Assembly: GCF_029227915.1 (NCBI RefSeq)
Contig: NC_079888.1
Coordinates: forward strand, 1 to 64,000
DNA length: 64,000 bases
DNA from: Hydractinia symbiolongicarpus
Taxonomy: Eukaryota > Cnidaria > Hydrozoa > Anthoathecata > Hydractiniidae
Reading direction: 5' to 3'
Shown: positions 53,861-64,000 of the stretch, one piece after another
Layout of the letters: every line of letters begins with the position of its first letter
Numbering within the stretch: position 1 is the first letter of the stretch
Program-made: the position numbers and the translations under genes
Notes under the pieces: model-generated
The model's input: only the letters and a program-made list of their open reading frames with translations
Told to the model about the DNA's origin: nothing
The model's database searches: none

Positions 53861-55862
53861 TACATGTTGGTACGAATATGTGACGCAACCGTTGTAACTC
53901 AAACGGATTGCCACCGTTAAAAAGACAATGAAATGTGGTTTTTGAAACTGTCTCTATCTCTTAAGCGCCAACTAACGGCTAGGATTGGTCCCACAGTAAA
54001 ATATGACTTATTAATCTTAATTTTTAAATGAAGCGCTACCACAGCGCCCAGTGTATCCGCTGAGTTCCAACAATCATGTCAAATTTAGAAGATTGTCATT
54101 CCTTGGAGACCAAGTGGCTCATTTATCACATTTAGCAGGTCACAGTCCAGAATCAGTTCAATTAAGTTCCACAGTCAATTGTTTCTCTTTTAAAAGCGAT
54201 ACAACTTAGTAAGATGGGAAGAAATCGCTAAATACATGTTGGTACGAATACGTGACGAAATCGTTGTCACTCAAACGGATTGACACCGTTAGAAAGTCAA
54301 TGAAATGTAGTTTTTGAAACTGTCTCTGTTTCTTCAGTGCGAACTAACGGCTAGGATTAATCCCACAGTAAAAAATGACTTATTTATCGAAATTTTTAAA
54401 TGAAGCGCTACCACATGGTCCAGTGTAATCGCTGAGTTCCGGCAATTATGTCGAGTTAAAAAGAATGTTATTTCTTGGAGTTCAATTGGCTCATTTATCA
54501 CATTTATCAGGTCACAGTCCAGAATCAGTTCAACTAAGTCCCACAGTCAATCGGTTCACCGTTGAAAGCGATACAACTTAGTAATATCGGAACAAAATCA
54601 TTAAATACATGTTGGTACGAATATGTGAAGCAACCGTTGTAACTCAAACGGATTGACACCGTTAGAAAGTCAATGAAAGTTAGTTTTTAAGACTGTGTCT
54701 ATTTCTACAGCGGGAACTAACGGATAGGATAGGTCCCACAGTAAAAATGACTTATTTATCGATATTTTTAAATGAGGCGCTACCACAGGGTCCAGTACAA
54801 TTGTTGAGTTCCGGCAATCATGTCGAGTTAAAAAGAATGTTATTTCTTGGAGTTCAATTGGCTCATTTATCACATTTATAAGGTCACAGTCCAGAAACAG
54901 TTCAATTAATTCCCACGGTCAATCGTTTCACTTTTAAAAGCGATACAACTTAGTAAGATCGGAACAAATCGCTAAATACATGTTGGTACGAATACGTGAC
55001 GCAATCGTTGTCACTCAAACGGATTGACACCGTTAGAAAGTCAATGAAATGTAGTTTTTGAAACTGTCTCTGTTTCTTCAGCGCAAACTAACGGCTAGGA
55101 TTGGTCCCACAGTAAAAAATGACTTATTTATCTAAATTTTTAAATGCAGCGCTACCACAGGGTCCAGTATAATCTTTGAGTTCCGGCAATCATGTCGAGT
55201 TATAAAGAATGTTATTTCTTGGAGTCGAATTGGCTCATTTATCACATTTATAAGGTCACAGTCCAGAATCAGTTCAACTAAGTCCCACAGTCAATCGGTT
55301 CACCGTTAAAAGCGATAAAGCTTAGTAATATCGGAACAAAATCACTAAATACATGTTGGTACGAATATGTGACGCAACCGTTGTAACTCAAACGGATTGC
55401 CACCGTTAAAAAGACAATGAAATGTAGTTTTTGAAACTGTCTCTATCTCTTCAGCGCCAACTAACGGCTAGGATTGGTCCCACAGTAAAATATGACTTAT
55501 TAATCTTAATTTTTAAATGAAGCGCTACCACAGCGCCCAGTGTATCCGCTGAGTTCCAACAATCATGTCAAATTAAGAAGATTGTCATTCCTTGGAGACC
55601 AAGTGGCTCATTTATCACATTTAGCAGGTCACAGTCCAGAATCAGTTCAATTAAGTTCCACAGTCAATTGTTTCTCTTTTAAAAGCGATACAACTTAGTA
55701 AGATCGGAAGAAATCGCTAAATACATGTTGGTACGAATACGTGACGAAATCGTTGTCACTCAAACGGATTGACACCGTTAGAAAGTCAATGAAATGTAGT
55801 TTTTGAAACTGTCTCTGTTTCTTCAGTGCGAACTAACGGCTAGGATTAATCCCACAGTAAAA
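52670..55862 (-). repeat. 3.87-kb HOR copy 1
   Basis: Matches 56,542-59,731 at an offset of 3,872 bp before the insertion and 3,869 bp after it, the difference being one AAT. Each copy contains one insertion, several monomers with the GCTACCACATGG variant, and the pair ACAGCGGGAACTAACGG and GAGGCGCTACC. It ends where CAGTAAAAAATGAC here is CAGTAAAAAAAGAC in the other copy. Confidence 0.78.
53772..53857 (+). mobile_element. 86-bp foreign insertion with (AAT)9 tail, copy 2
   Basis: Same insertion and same position in the monomer, 1,566 bp from copy 1. That distance is four monomers plus about one insertion. Its right flank (GAATATGTGACGCAACC) matches the empty site, unlike copy 1, so this is the better candidate for the original arrangement. 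Confidence 0.5.
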
Positions 55863-56453
55863 AATGACTTATTTATCGAAATTTTTAAATGAAGCGCTAC
55901 CACATGGTCCAGTGTAATCGCTGAGTTCCGGCAATTATGTCGAGTTAAAAAGAATGTTATTTCTTGGAGTTCAATTGGCTCATTTATCACATTTATCAGG
56001 TCACAGTCCAGAATCAGTTCAACTAAGTCCCACAGTCAATCGGTTCACCGTTGAAAGCGATACAACTTAGTAATATCGCAACAAAATCATTAAATACATG
56101 TTGGTACGAACATGTGAAGCAACCGTTGTAACTCAAACGGATTGCCACCGTTAGAAAGTTAATGAAATGTAGTTGTTGAAACTGTCTCTATTTCTTCAGC
56201 GTGAACTAACAACTAGGATAGGTCCCACAGTAAAAAATGACTTATTTATCAAAAGTTTTAAATGAAGCGCTACCGCAGGGTCCAGTGTAATCGCTGAGTT
56301 CCAGCAATCTTGTCAAATTAAGAAGAATGTCATTCCTTGGAGTCCAATTGGCTCGTTTATCACATTCATCAAGTCACAGTCCAGAATGGGTTCAACTAAG
56401 TCCCACAGTCAATCGGTTCACCGTTAAAAGCGATACAGCTTAGTAATATCGGA

Positions 56454-56536
56454 GCATATTTATAACAGTGTTTTATATACTGACATGCAAATCCTGTATA
56501 AACATTCGTTAAATAATAATAATAATAATAATAATA
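56454..56536 (+). mobile_element. 83-bp foreign insertion with (AAT)8 tail, copy 3
   Basis: Same insertion with one fewer AAT. The right flank has a private change, GAATATGAGACGC. It was spread by duplication of the host monomers, not by new transposition, since the breakpoints are identical. Confidence 0.5.
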
Positions 56537-56541
56537 AAATA

Positions 56542-59500
56542 CATGTTGGTACGAATATGAGACGCAACCGTTGTAACTCAAACGGATTGCCACCGTTAAA
56601 AAGACAATGAAATGTGGTTTTTGAAACTGTCTCTATCTCTTAAGCGCCAACTAACGGCTAGGATTGGTCCCACAGTAAAATATGACTTATTAATCTTAAT
56701 TTTTAAATGAAGCGCTACCACAGCGCCCAGTGTATCCGCTGAGTTCCAACAATCATGTCAAATTTAGAAGATTGTCATTCCTTGGAGACCAAGTGGCTCA
56801 TTTATCACATTTAGCAGGTCACAGTCCAGAATCAGTTCAATTAAGTTCCACAGTCAATTGTTTCTCTTTTAAAAGCGATACAACTTAGTAAGATCGGAAG
56901 AAATCGCTAAATACATGTTGGTACGAATACGTGACGAAATCGTTGTCACTCAAACGGATTGACACCGTTAGAAAGTCAATGAAATGTAGTTTTTGAAACT
57001 GTCTCTGTTTCTTCAGTGCGAACTAACGGCTAGGATTAATCCCACAGTAAAAAATGACTTATTTATCGAAATTTTTAAATGAAGCGCTACCACATGGTCC
57101 AGTGTAATCGCTGAGTTCCGGCAATTATGTCGAGTTAAAAAGAATGTTATTTCTTGGAGTTCAATTGGCTCATTTATCACATTTATCAGGTCACAGTCCA
57201 GAATCAGTTCAACTAAGTCCCACAGTCAATCGGTTCACCGTTGAAAGCGATACAACTTAGTAATATCGGAACAAAATCATTAAATACATGTTGGTACGAA
57301 CATGTGAAGCAACCGTTGTAACTCAAACGGATTGCCACCGTTAGAAAGTTAATGAAATGTAGTTTTTGAAACTGTCTCTATTTCTTCAGCGTGAACTAAC
57401 AACTAGGATAGGTCCCACAGTAAAAAATGACTTATTTATCAAAAGTTTTAAATGAAGCGCTACCGCAGGGTCCAGTGTAATCGCTGAGTTCCAGCAATCT
57501 TGTCAAATTAAGAAGAATGTCATTCCTTGGAGTCCAATTGGCTCATTTATCACATTCATCAAGTCACAGTCCAGAATGGGTTCAACTAAGTCCCACAGTC
57601 AATCGGTTCACCGTTAAAAGCGATACAGCTTAGTAATATCGGAGCATATTTATAACAGTGTTTTATATACTGACATGCAAATCCTGTATAAACATTCGTT
57701 AAATAATAATAATAATAATAATAATAAAATACATGTTGGTACGAATATGTGACGCAACCGTTGTAACTCAAACGGATTGCCACCGTTAAAAAGACAATGA
57801 AATGTGGTTTTTGAAACTGTCTCTATCTCTTAAGCGCCAACTAACGGCTAGGATTGGTCCCACAGTAAAATATGACTTATTAATCTTAATTTTTAAATGA
57901 AGCGCTACCACAGCGCCCAGTGTATCCGCTGTGTTCCAACAATCATGTCAAATTTAGAAGATTGTCATTCCTTGGAGACCAAGTGGCTCATTTATCACAT
58001 TTAGCAGGTCACAGTCCAGAATCAGTTCAATTAAGTTCCACAGTCAATTGTTTCTCTTTTAAAAGCGATACAACTTAGTAAGATCGGAAGAAATCGCTAA
58101 ATACATGTTGGTACGAATACGTGACGAAATCGTTGTCACTCAAACGGATTGACACCGTTAGAAAGTCAATGAAATGTAGTTTTTGAAACTGTCTCTGTTT
58201 CTTCAGTGCGAACTAACGGCTAGGATTAATCCCACAGTAAAAAATGACTTATTTATCGAAATTTTTAAATGAAGCGCTACCACATGGTCCAGTGTAATCG
58301 CTGAGTTCCGGCAATTATGTCGAGTTAAAAAGAATGTTATTTCTTGGAGTTCAATTGGCTCATTTATCACATTTATCAGGTCACAGTCCAGAATCAGTTC
58401 AACTAAGTCCCACAGTCAATCGGTTCACCGTTGAAAGCGATACAACTTAGTAATATCGGAACAAAATCATTAAATACATGTTGGTACGAATATGTGAAGC
58501 AACCGTTGTAACTCAAACGGATTGACACCGTTAGAAAGTCAATGAAAGTTAGTTTTTGAGACTGTGTCTATTTCTACAGCGGGAACTAACGGATAGGATA
58601 GGTCCCACAGTAAAAATGGCTTATTTATCGATATTTTTAAATGAGGCGCTACCACAGGGTCCAGTACAATTGTTGAGTTCCGGCAATCATGTCGAGTTAA
58701 AAAGAATGTTATTTCTTGGAGTTCAATTGGCTCATTTATCACATTTATAAGGTCACAGTCCAGAAATAGTTCAATTAATTCCCACGGTCAATCGTTTCAC
58801 TTTTAAAAGCGATACAACTTAGTAAGATCGGAACAAATCGCTAAATACATGTTGGTACGAATACGTGACGCAATCGTTGTCACTCAAACGGATTGACACC
58901 GTTAGAAAGTCAATGAAATGTAGTTTTTGAAACTGTCTCTGTTTCTTCAGCGCAAACTAACGGCTAGGATTGGTCCCACAGTAAAAAATGACTTATTTAT
59001 CTAAATTTTTAAATGAAGCGCTACCACAGGGTCCAGTATAATCTTTGAGTTCCGGCAATCATGTCGAGTTATAAAGAATGTTATTTCTTGGAGTCGAATT
59101 GGCTCATTTATCACATTTATAAGGTCACAGTCCAGAATCAGTTCAACTAAGTCCCACAGTCAATCGGTTCACCGTTAAAGGCGATACAGCTTAGTAATAT
59201 CGGAACAAAATCACTAAATACATGTTGGTACGAATATGTGACGCAACCGTTGTAACTCAAACAGATTGCCACCGTTAAAAAGACAATGAAATGTAGTTTT
59301 TGAAACTGTCTCTATCTCTTCAGCGCCAACTAACGGCTAGGATTGGTCCCACAGTAAAATATGACTTATTAATCTTAATTTTTAAATGAAGCGCTACCAC
59401 AGCGCCCAGTGTATCCGCTGAGTTCCAACAATCATGTCAAATTAAGAAGATTGTCATTCCTTGGAGACCAAGTGGCTCATTTATCACATTTAGCAGGTCA

Positions 59501-59731
59501 CAGTCCAGAATCAGTTCAATTAAGTTCCACAGTCAATTGTTTCTCTTTTAAAAGCGATACAACTTAGTAAGATCGGAAGAAATCGCTAAATACATGTTGG
59601 TACGAATACGTGACGAAATCGTTGTCACTCAAACGGATTGACACCGTTAGAAAGTCAATGAAATGTAGTTTTTGAAACTGTCTCTGTTTCTTCAGTGCGA
59701 ATTAACGGCTAGGATTAATCCCACAGTAAAA
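56542..59731 (-). repeat. 3.87-kb HOR copy 2
   Basis: Second copy of 52,670-55,862, containing insertion copy 4 and bordered on its left by insertion copy 3. The copies differ by scattered substitutions such as GATGGGAAG (54,210s) against GATCGGAAG (58,080s). Confidence 0.78.
57644..57726 (+). mobile_element. 83-bp foreign insertion with (AAT)8 tail, copy 4
   Basis: Same insertion, 1,190 bp from copy 3 (three monomers plus insertion). It shares the (AAT)8 length with copy 3 and the flanks of copies 2 and 3. Confidence 0.5.
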
Positions 59732-60610
59732 AAAGACTTATTTATCTAAATTTTTAAATGAAGCGCTACCACAGGGTCCAGTATAATCGTTGAGTTCCGG
59801 CAATCATGTCGAGTTAAATAGAATGTTATTTCTTGGTGTCCAATTGGCTCATTTATCACATTTATAAAGTCACAGTCCAGAATCAGTTGAATTAAGTCCC
59901 ACAGTCAATTGTTTTACTTTTAAAAGCGATACAACTTAGTAAGATCGGAAAAAATCGCTTAATACATGTTGGTACGAACATGTGAAGCAACTGTTGTAAC
60001 TCAAACGGATTGACACCGTTAGAAAGTCAATGAAAGGTTGTTTTCGAAACTGTCTCTATTTTTTCAGCGTGAACTAACGGATAGGATTGGTCCCACAGTA
60101 AAAAATGACTTATTCATCTAAATTTTTAAATGAAGCGCTACCACAGGGTCCAGTATAATTGTTGAGTTCCGGCAATCATGTCGAGTTAAAAAGAATGTTA
60201 TTTCTTGGAGATCAATTGGCTCATTTATCGCATTTATAAGGTCACAGTCCAGAAACAGTTCAATTAATTCCCACGGTCAATCGTTTCACTTTTAAAAGCG
60301 ATACAACTTAGTAAGATCGGAACAAATCGCTAAATACATGTTGGTACGAATACGTGACGCAATCGTTGTCACTCAAACGGATTGACACCGTTAGAAAGTC
60401 AATGAAATGTAGTTTTTGAAACTGTCTCTGTTTCTTCAGCGCGAACTAACGGCTAGGATTGGTCCCACAGTAAAAAATGACTTATTTATCTAAATTTTTA
60501 AATGAAGCGCTACCACAGGGTCCAGTATAATCGTTGAGTTCCGGCAATCATGTCGAGTTATAAAGAATGTTATTTCTTGGAGTCGAATTGGCTCATTTAT
60601 CACATTTATA
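59122..60610 (-). repeat. Four-monomer tandem duplication, unit 1 (1,489 bp)
   Basis: Matches 60,611-62,099 at a 1,489-bp offset (59,260 against 60,750). Shared private variants are CAAACAGATTGCCACC, GCGAATTAACGGC, TAAAAAAAGACTTATT and GAGTTAAATAGAATG. The homology reaches left to about 59,044. Confidence 0.8.
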
Positions 60611-62099
60611 AGGTCACAGTCCAGAATCAGTTCAACTAAGTCCCACAGTCAATCGGTTCACCGTTAAAGGCGATACAGCTTAGTAATATCGGAACAAAAT
60701 CACTAAATACATGTTGGTACGAATATGTGACGCAACCGTTGTAACTCAAACAGATTGCCACCGTTAAAAAGACAATGAAATGTAGTTTTTGAAACTGTCT
60801 CTATCTCTTCAGCGCCAACTAACGGCTAGGATTGGTCCCACAGTAAAATATGACTTATTAATCTTAATTTTTAAATGAAGCGCTACCACAGCGCCCAGTG
60901 TATCCGCTGAGTTCCAACAATCATGTCAAATTAAGAAGATTGTCATTCCTTGGAGACCAAGTGGCTCATTTATCACATTTAGCAGGTCACAGTCCAGAAT
61001 CAGTTCAATTAAGTTCCACAGTCAATTGTTTCTCTTTTAAAAGCGATACAACTTAGTAAGATCGGAAGAAATCGCTAAATACATGTTGGTACGAATACGT
61101 GACGAAATCGTTGTCACTCAAACGGATTGACACCGTTAGAAAGTCAATGAAATGTAGTTTTTGAAACTGTCTCTGTTTCTTCAGTGCGAATTAACGGCTA
61201 GGATTAATCCCACAGTAAAAAAAGACTTATTTATCTAAATTTTTAAATGAAGCGCTACCACAGGGTCCAGTATAATCGTTGAGTTCCGGCAATCATGTCG
61301 AGTTAAATAGAATGTTATTTCTTGGTGTCCAATTGGCTCATTTATCACATTTATAAAGTCACAGTCCAGAATCAGTTGAATTAAGTCCCACAGTCAATTG
61401 TTTTACTTTTAAAAGCGATACAACTTAGTAAGATCGGAAAAAATCGCTTAATACATGTTGGTACGAACATGTGAAGCAACTGTTGTAACTCAAACGGATT
61501 GACACCGTTAGAAAGTCAATGAAAGGTTGTTTTCGAAACTGTCTCTATTTTTTCAGCGTGAACTAACGGATAGGATTGGTCCCACAGTAAAAAATGACTT
61601 ATTCATCTAAATTTTTAAATGAAGCGCTACCACAGGGTCCAGTATAATTGTTGAGTTCCGGCAATCATGTCGAGTTAAAAAGAATGTTATTTCTTGGAGA
61701 TCAATTGGCTCATTTATCGCATTTATAAGGTCACAGTCCAGAAACAGTTCAATTAATTCCCACGGTCAATCGTTTCACTTTTAAAAGCGATACAACTTAG
61801 TAAGATCGGAACAAATCGCTAAATACATGTTGGTACGAATACGTGACGCAATCGTTGTCACTCAAACGGATTGACACCGTTAGAAAGTCAATGAAATGTA
61901 GTTTTTGAAACTGTCTCTGTTTCTTCAGCGCGAACTAACGGCTAGGATTGGTCCCACAGTAAAAAATGACTTATTTATCTAAATTTTTAAATGAAGCGCT
62001 ACCACAGGGTCCAGTATAATCGTTGAGTTCCGGCAATCATGTCGAGTTATAAAGAATGTTATTTCTTGGAGTCGAATTGGCTCATTTATCACATTTATA
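60611..62099 (-). repeat. Four-monomer tandem duplication, unit 2 (1,489 bp)
   Basis: Second unit. It ends around 62,100, where the text changes to AAAGTCACAGTCCCGAATC and CAATCCGTTCACTGTTAAACG. Confidence 0.8.
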
Positions 62100-64000
62100 A
62101 AGTCACAGTCCCGAATCAGTTCAACTAAGTCCCACAGTCAATCCGTTCACTGTTAAACGCGATACCACTTAGTAATATCGAAAAAAACACTTAATACATG
62201 TTGGTACGGATATGTGAAGCAACCGTTGTAACGCAAACGGATTGACACCGTTAAAAAGTCAATGAAAGGTAGTTTTTGAAACTGTCTCTATTTCTTCAGC
62301 GTGAACTAACGGATAGGATTGGTCCCACAGTAAAAAATGACTTATTTATCTAAATTTTTAAATAAAGCGCTACCACAGGGTCCAGTATAATTGTTGAGTT
62401 CCGGCAATCATCTCGAGTTAAAAAGAATGTTACTTCTTGGAGTCCAATTGGCTCATTTATCACATTTATAAGGTCACAGTCCAGAATCAGTTCAATTAAG
62501 TTCCACAGTCAATTGTTTCTCTTTTAAAAGCGATACAACTTAGTAATAGCGGAAGAAATCGCTAAATACATGTTGATACGAATATGTGACGCAACCGTTG
62601 TAACTCAAACGGATTGACACCGTTAGAAAGTCAATGAAATGTAGCTTTTGAAACTGTCTCTATTTCTTCAGCGTGATCTAACGGATAGGATTTGTCCCAC
62701 AGTAAAGAATGACTTATTTATCGAAATTTTTAAATGAAGCACTACCACAGGGTCCAGTGTAATCGCTGAGTTCCGGCAATCATGTAAAATTAGGAAGATT
62801 GTCATTCCTTGGAGACCAAGTGGCTCATTTATCACATTTAGCAGGTCACAGTCCAGAATCAGTTCAATTAAGTCCCACAGTCAATCGTTTCACTTTTAAA
62901 AGCGATACAACTTAGTAATACCGGAAGAAATCGCTAAATACATGTTGGTACGAATCTTTGACGTAGCCGTTGTAACTCAAACGGTTTGACTTCGTCAGAA
63001 AGTCAATGAAATGTAGTTTTTGAAACTGTCTCTATTTCTTCAGCGCGAACTAACGGCTAGGATTGGTCCCACAGTAAAATATTACTTATTTATCGAAATT
63101 TTTAAATAAAGCGCTACCACAGGGTCCAGTGTAATGGCTGAGTTCCGGCAATCATGTCGAGTTAAAAAGAATGTTATTTATTGGAGTTCAATTGGCTCAT
63201 TTATCACATTTATAAGGTCACAGTCCAGAAACAGTTCAGTTAATTTTCACGGTCAATCGTTTCACTTTTAAAAGCGATACAACTTAGTAAGATCGGAACA
63301 AATCGCTAAATACATGTTGGTACGAATACGTGACGAAATCGTTGTCACTCAAACGGATTGACACCGTTAGAAAGTCAATGAAATGTAGTTTTTGAAACTG
63401 TCTCTGTTTCTTCAGCGCGAACTAACGGCTAGGATTAATCCCACAGTAAAAAATGACTTATTTATCGAAATTTTTAAATGAAGCGCTACCACAGGGTCCA
63501 GTATAATCGTTGAGTTCCGGCAATCATGTCGAGTTAAAAAGAATGTTATTTCTTGGAGTCCAATTGGCTCATTTATCACATTTATAAGGTCACAGTCCAG
63601 AATCAGTTCAATTAAGTCCCACAGTCAATTGTTTCACTTTTAAAAGCGATACAACTTAGTAAGATCGGAAAAAATGGCTTAATACATGTTGGTACGAACA
63701 TGTGAAGCAACCGTTGTAACTCAAACGGATTGACACTGTTAGAAAGTCAATGAAAGTTTGTTTTTGAAACTGTCTCTATTTCTTCAGCGTGAACTAACGG
63801 ATAGGATTGGTCCCACAGTAAAAAATGACTTATTTATCTAAATTTTTAAATGAAGCGCTACCACAGGGTCCAGTGTATTCGTTGAGTTCCGGCAATCACG
63901 TCGAGTTAAAAAGAATGTTATTTCTTTGAGTCCAATTGGCTCATTTATCACATATATAAGGTCACAGTCCAGAATCAGTTCAATTAAGTCTCACAGTCAA
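62100..64000 (-). repeat. Terminal right-arm monomers mirroring 1.6-2.5 kb
   Basis: About five monomers outside the tandem pair. Read on the minus strand they share the left-end markers TTCCGCTATTAC, GTAGTGCTTC, GGGACAAATCCTATCC and GTCAAAGATTCGTACC found at 2.0-2.4 and 5.0-5.3 kb. The window ends inside a monomer. Confidence 0.7.
63448..63819 (-). repeat. Representative - strand monomer (372 bp)
   Basis: One full unit between successive CCCACAGT landmarks in the right array. Read on the minus strand it shows the same block order as the left array, with no indel relative to the 372-bp length. It is given as the reference for the opposite orientation. Confidence 0.85.

Larger units (their letters stand above)
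40946..64000 (-). repeat. Right satellite array, same monomer, - orientation
   Basis: About 62 monomers of the same family as the left array, all reversed. The landmark now reads CCCACAGT on the + strand, for example at 63,440 and 63,812, again 372 bp apart. The same conserved blocks appear as reverse complements in reverse order. No monomer in this stretch reads on the + strand. The array runs off the right end of the window. Four monomers carry a foreign insertion (see 52,206, 53,772, 56,454 and 57,644), and one is collapsed to 117 bp (45,534-45,650). No gene is present. Confidence 0.97.

Noticed and set aside
1-64000. CRISPR array
   Set aside because: The period is about 372 bp with no short repeat/unique spacer alternation. 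The whole unit is repeated.
1-64000. Hammerhead ribozyme, as found in some satellites
   Set aside because: The closest text is TTGATGAATG (about 625 and 3,972). I do not see a CTGATGA core with a matching GAAA core and stems.
1-64000. rRNA spacer, tRNA cluster or telomeric repeat
   Set aside because: No conserved rRNA or tRNA sequence, no Pol III B-box-like GGTTCGANNCC, and no short telomere-type tandem was seen.

Overview
The whole 64 kb window is satellite DNA. I see no protein-coding gene and no rRNA, tRNA or CRISPR array. The basic unit is an AT-rich monomer of about 372 bp (about 35% G+C in the first two lines, counted by eye), repeated roughly 170 times. Such long tandem arrays with nested higher-order repeats (HORs), plus an insertion ending in an AAT microsatellite, point to heterochromatin (pericentromeric, subtelomeric or sex-chromosome) of a eukaryote. 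The sequence alone does not let me name the species. No frame is open beyond about 83 codons, and the short frames recur only because the monomer recurs.

Layout. From 1 to 40,945 all monomers read on the + strand. At 40,945/40,946 the orientation flips abruptly, and from 40,946 to 64,000 all monomers read on the - strand. The flip makes a large head-to-head inverted repeat with a 27-bp spacer between perfect 20-bp arms.

Left arm. 1-9.5 kb holds older HORs of 8-10 monomers (offsets 2,976, 3,348 and 3,719 bp) with many point differences. 9.5-18.5 kb holds a 6,440-bp offset duplication. 17,402-39,641 holds three successive copies of an 8,016-bp super-repeat. Copies 1 and 2 look almost identical, and copy 3 is rearranged to 6,208 bp. 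Each full copy contains a 1,591-bp tandem duplication. Eleven short monomers share one 128-bp internal deletion and trace how the array grew.

Right arm. 40,946-41,550 mirrors the 38.9-39.5 kb region. 42-46 kb mirrors the 11 kb/17.8 kb type. 46,262-52,001 holds two copies of a 2,978-bp period. 52.2-59.7 kb holds a 3.87-kb duplication in which four monomers carry the same 83-86 bp foreign insertion ending in (AAT)8-9. 59,122-62,099 is a 1,489-bp tandem pair. Diagnostic variants occur in the right arm in mirror order to the left arm, which suggests an ancestral inverted duplication whose two arms were later expanded independently.

The points most worth a second look are the inversion junction, the mirror order of variants, the recent 8-kb amplification, and the co-amplified insertion, which carries an octamer-like and a TATA-like motif. 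All array statements come from reading the sequence by eye; functional statements are inference.
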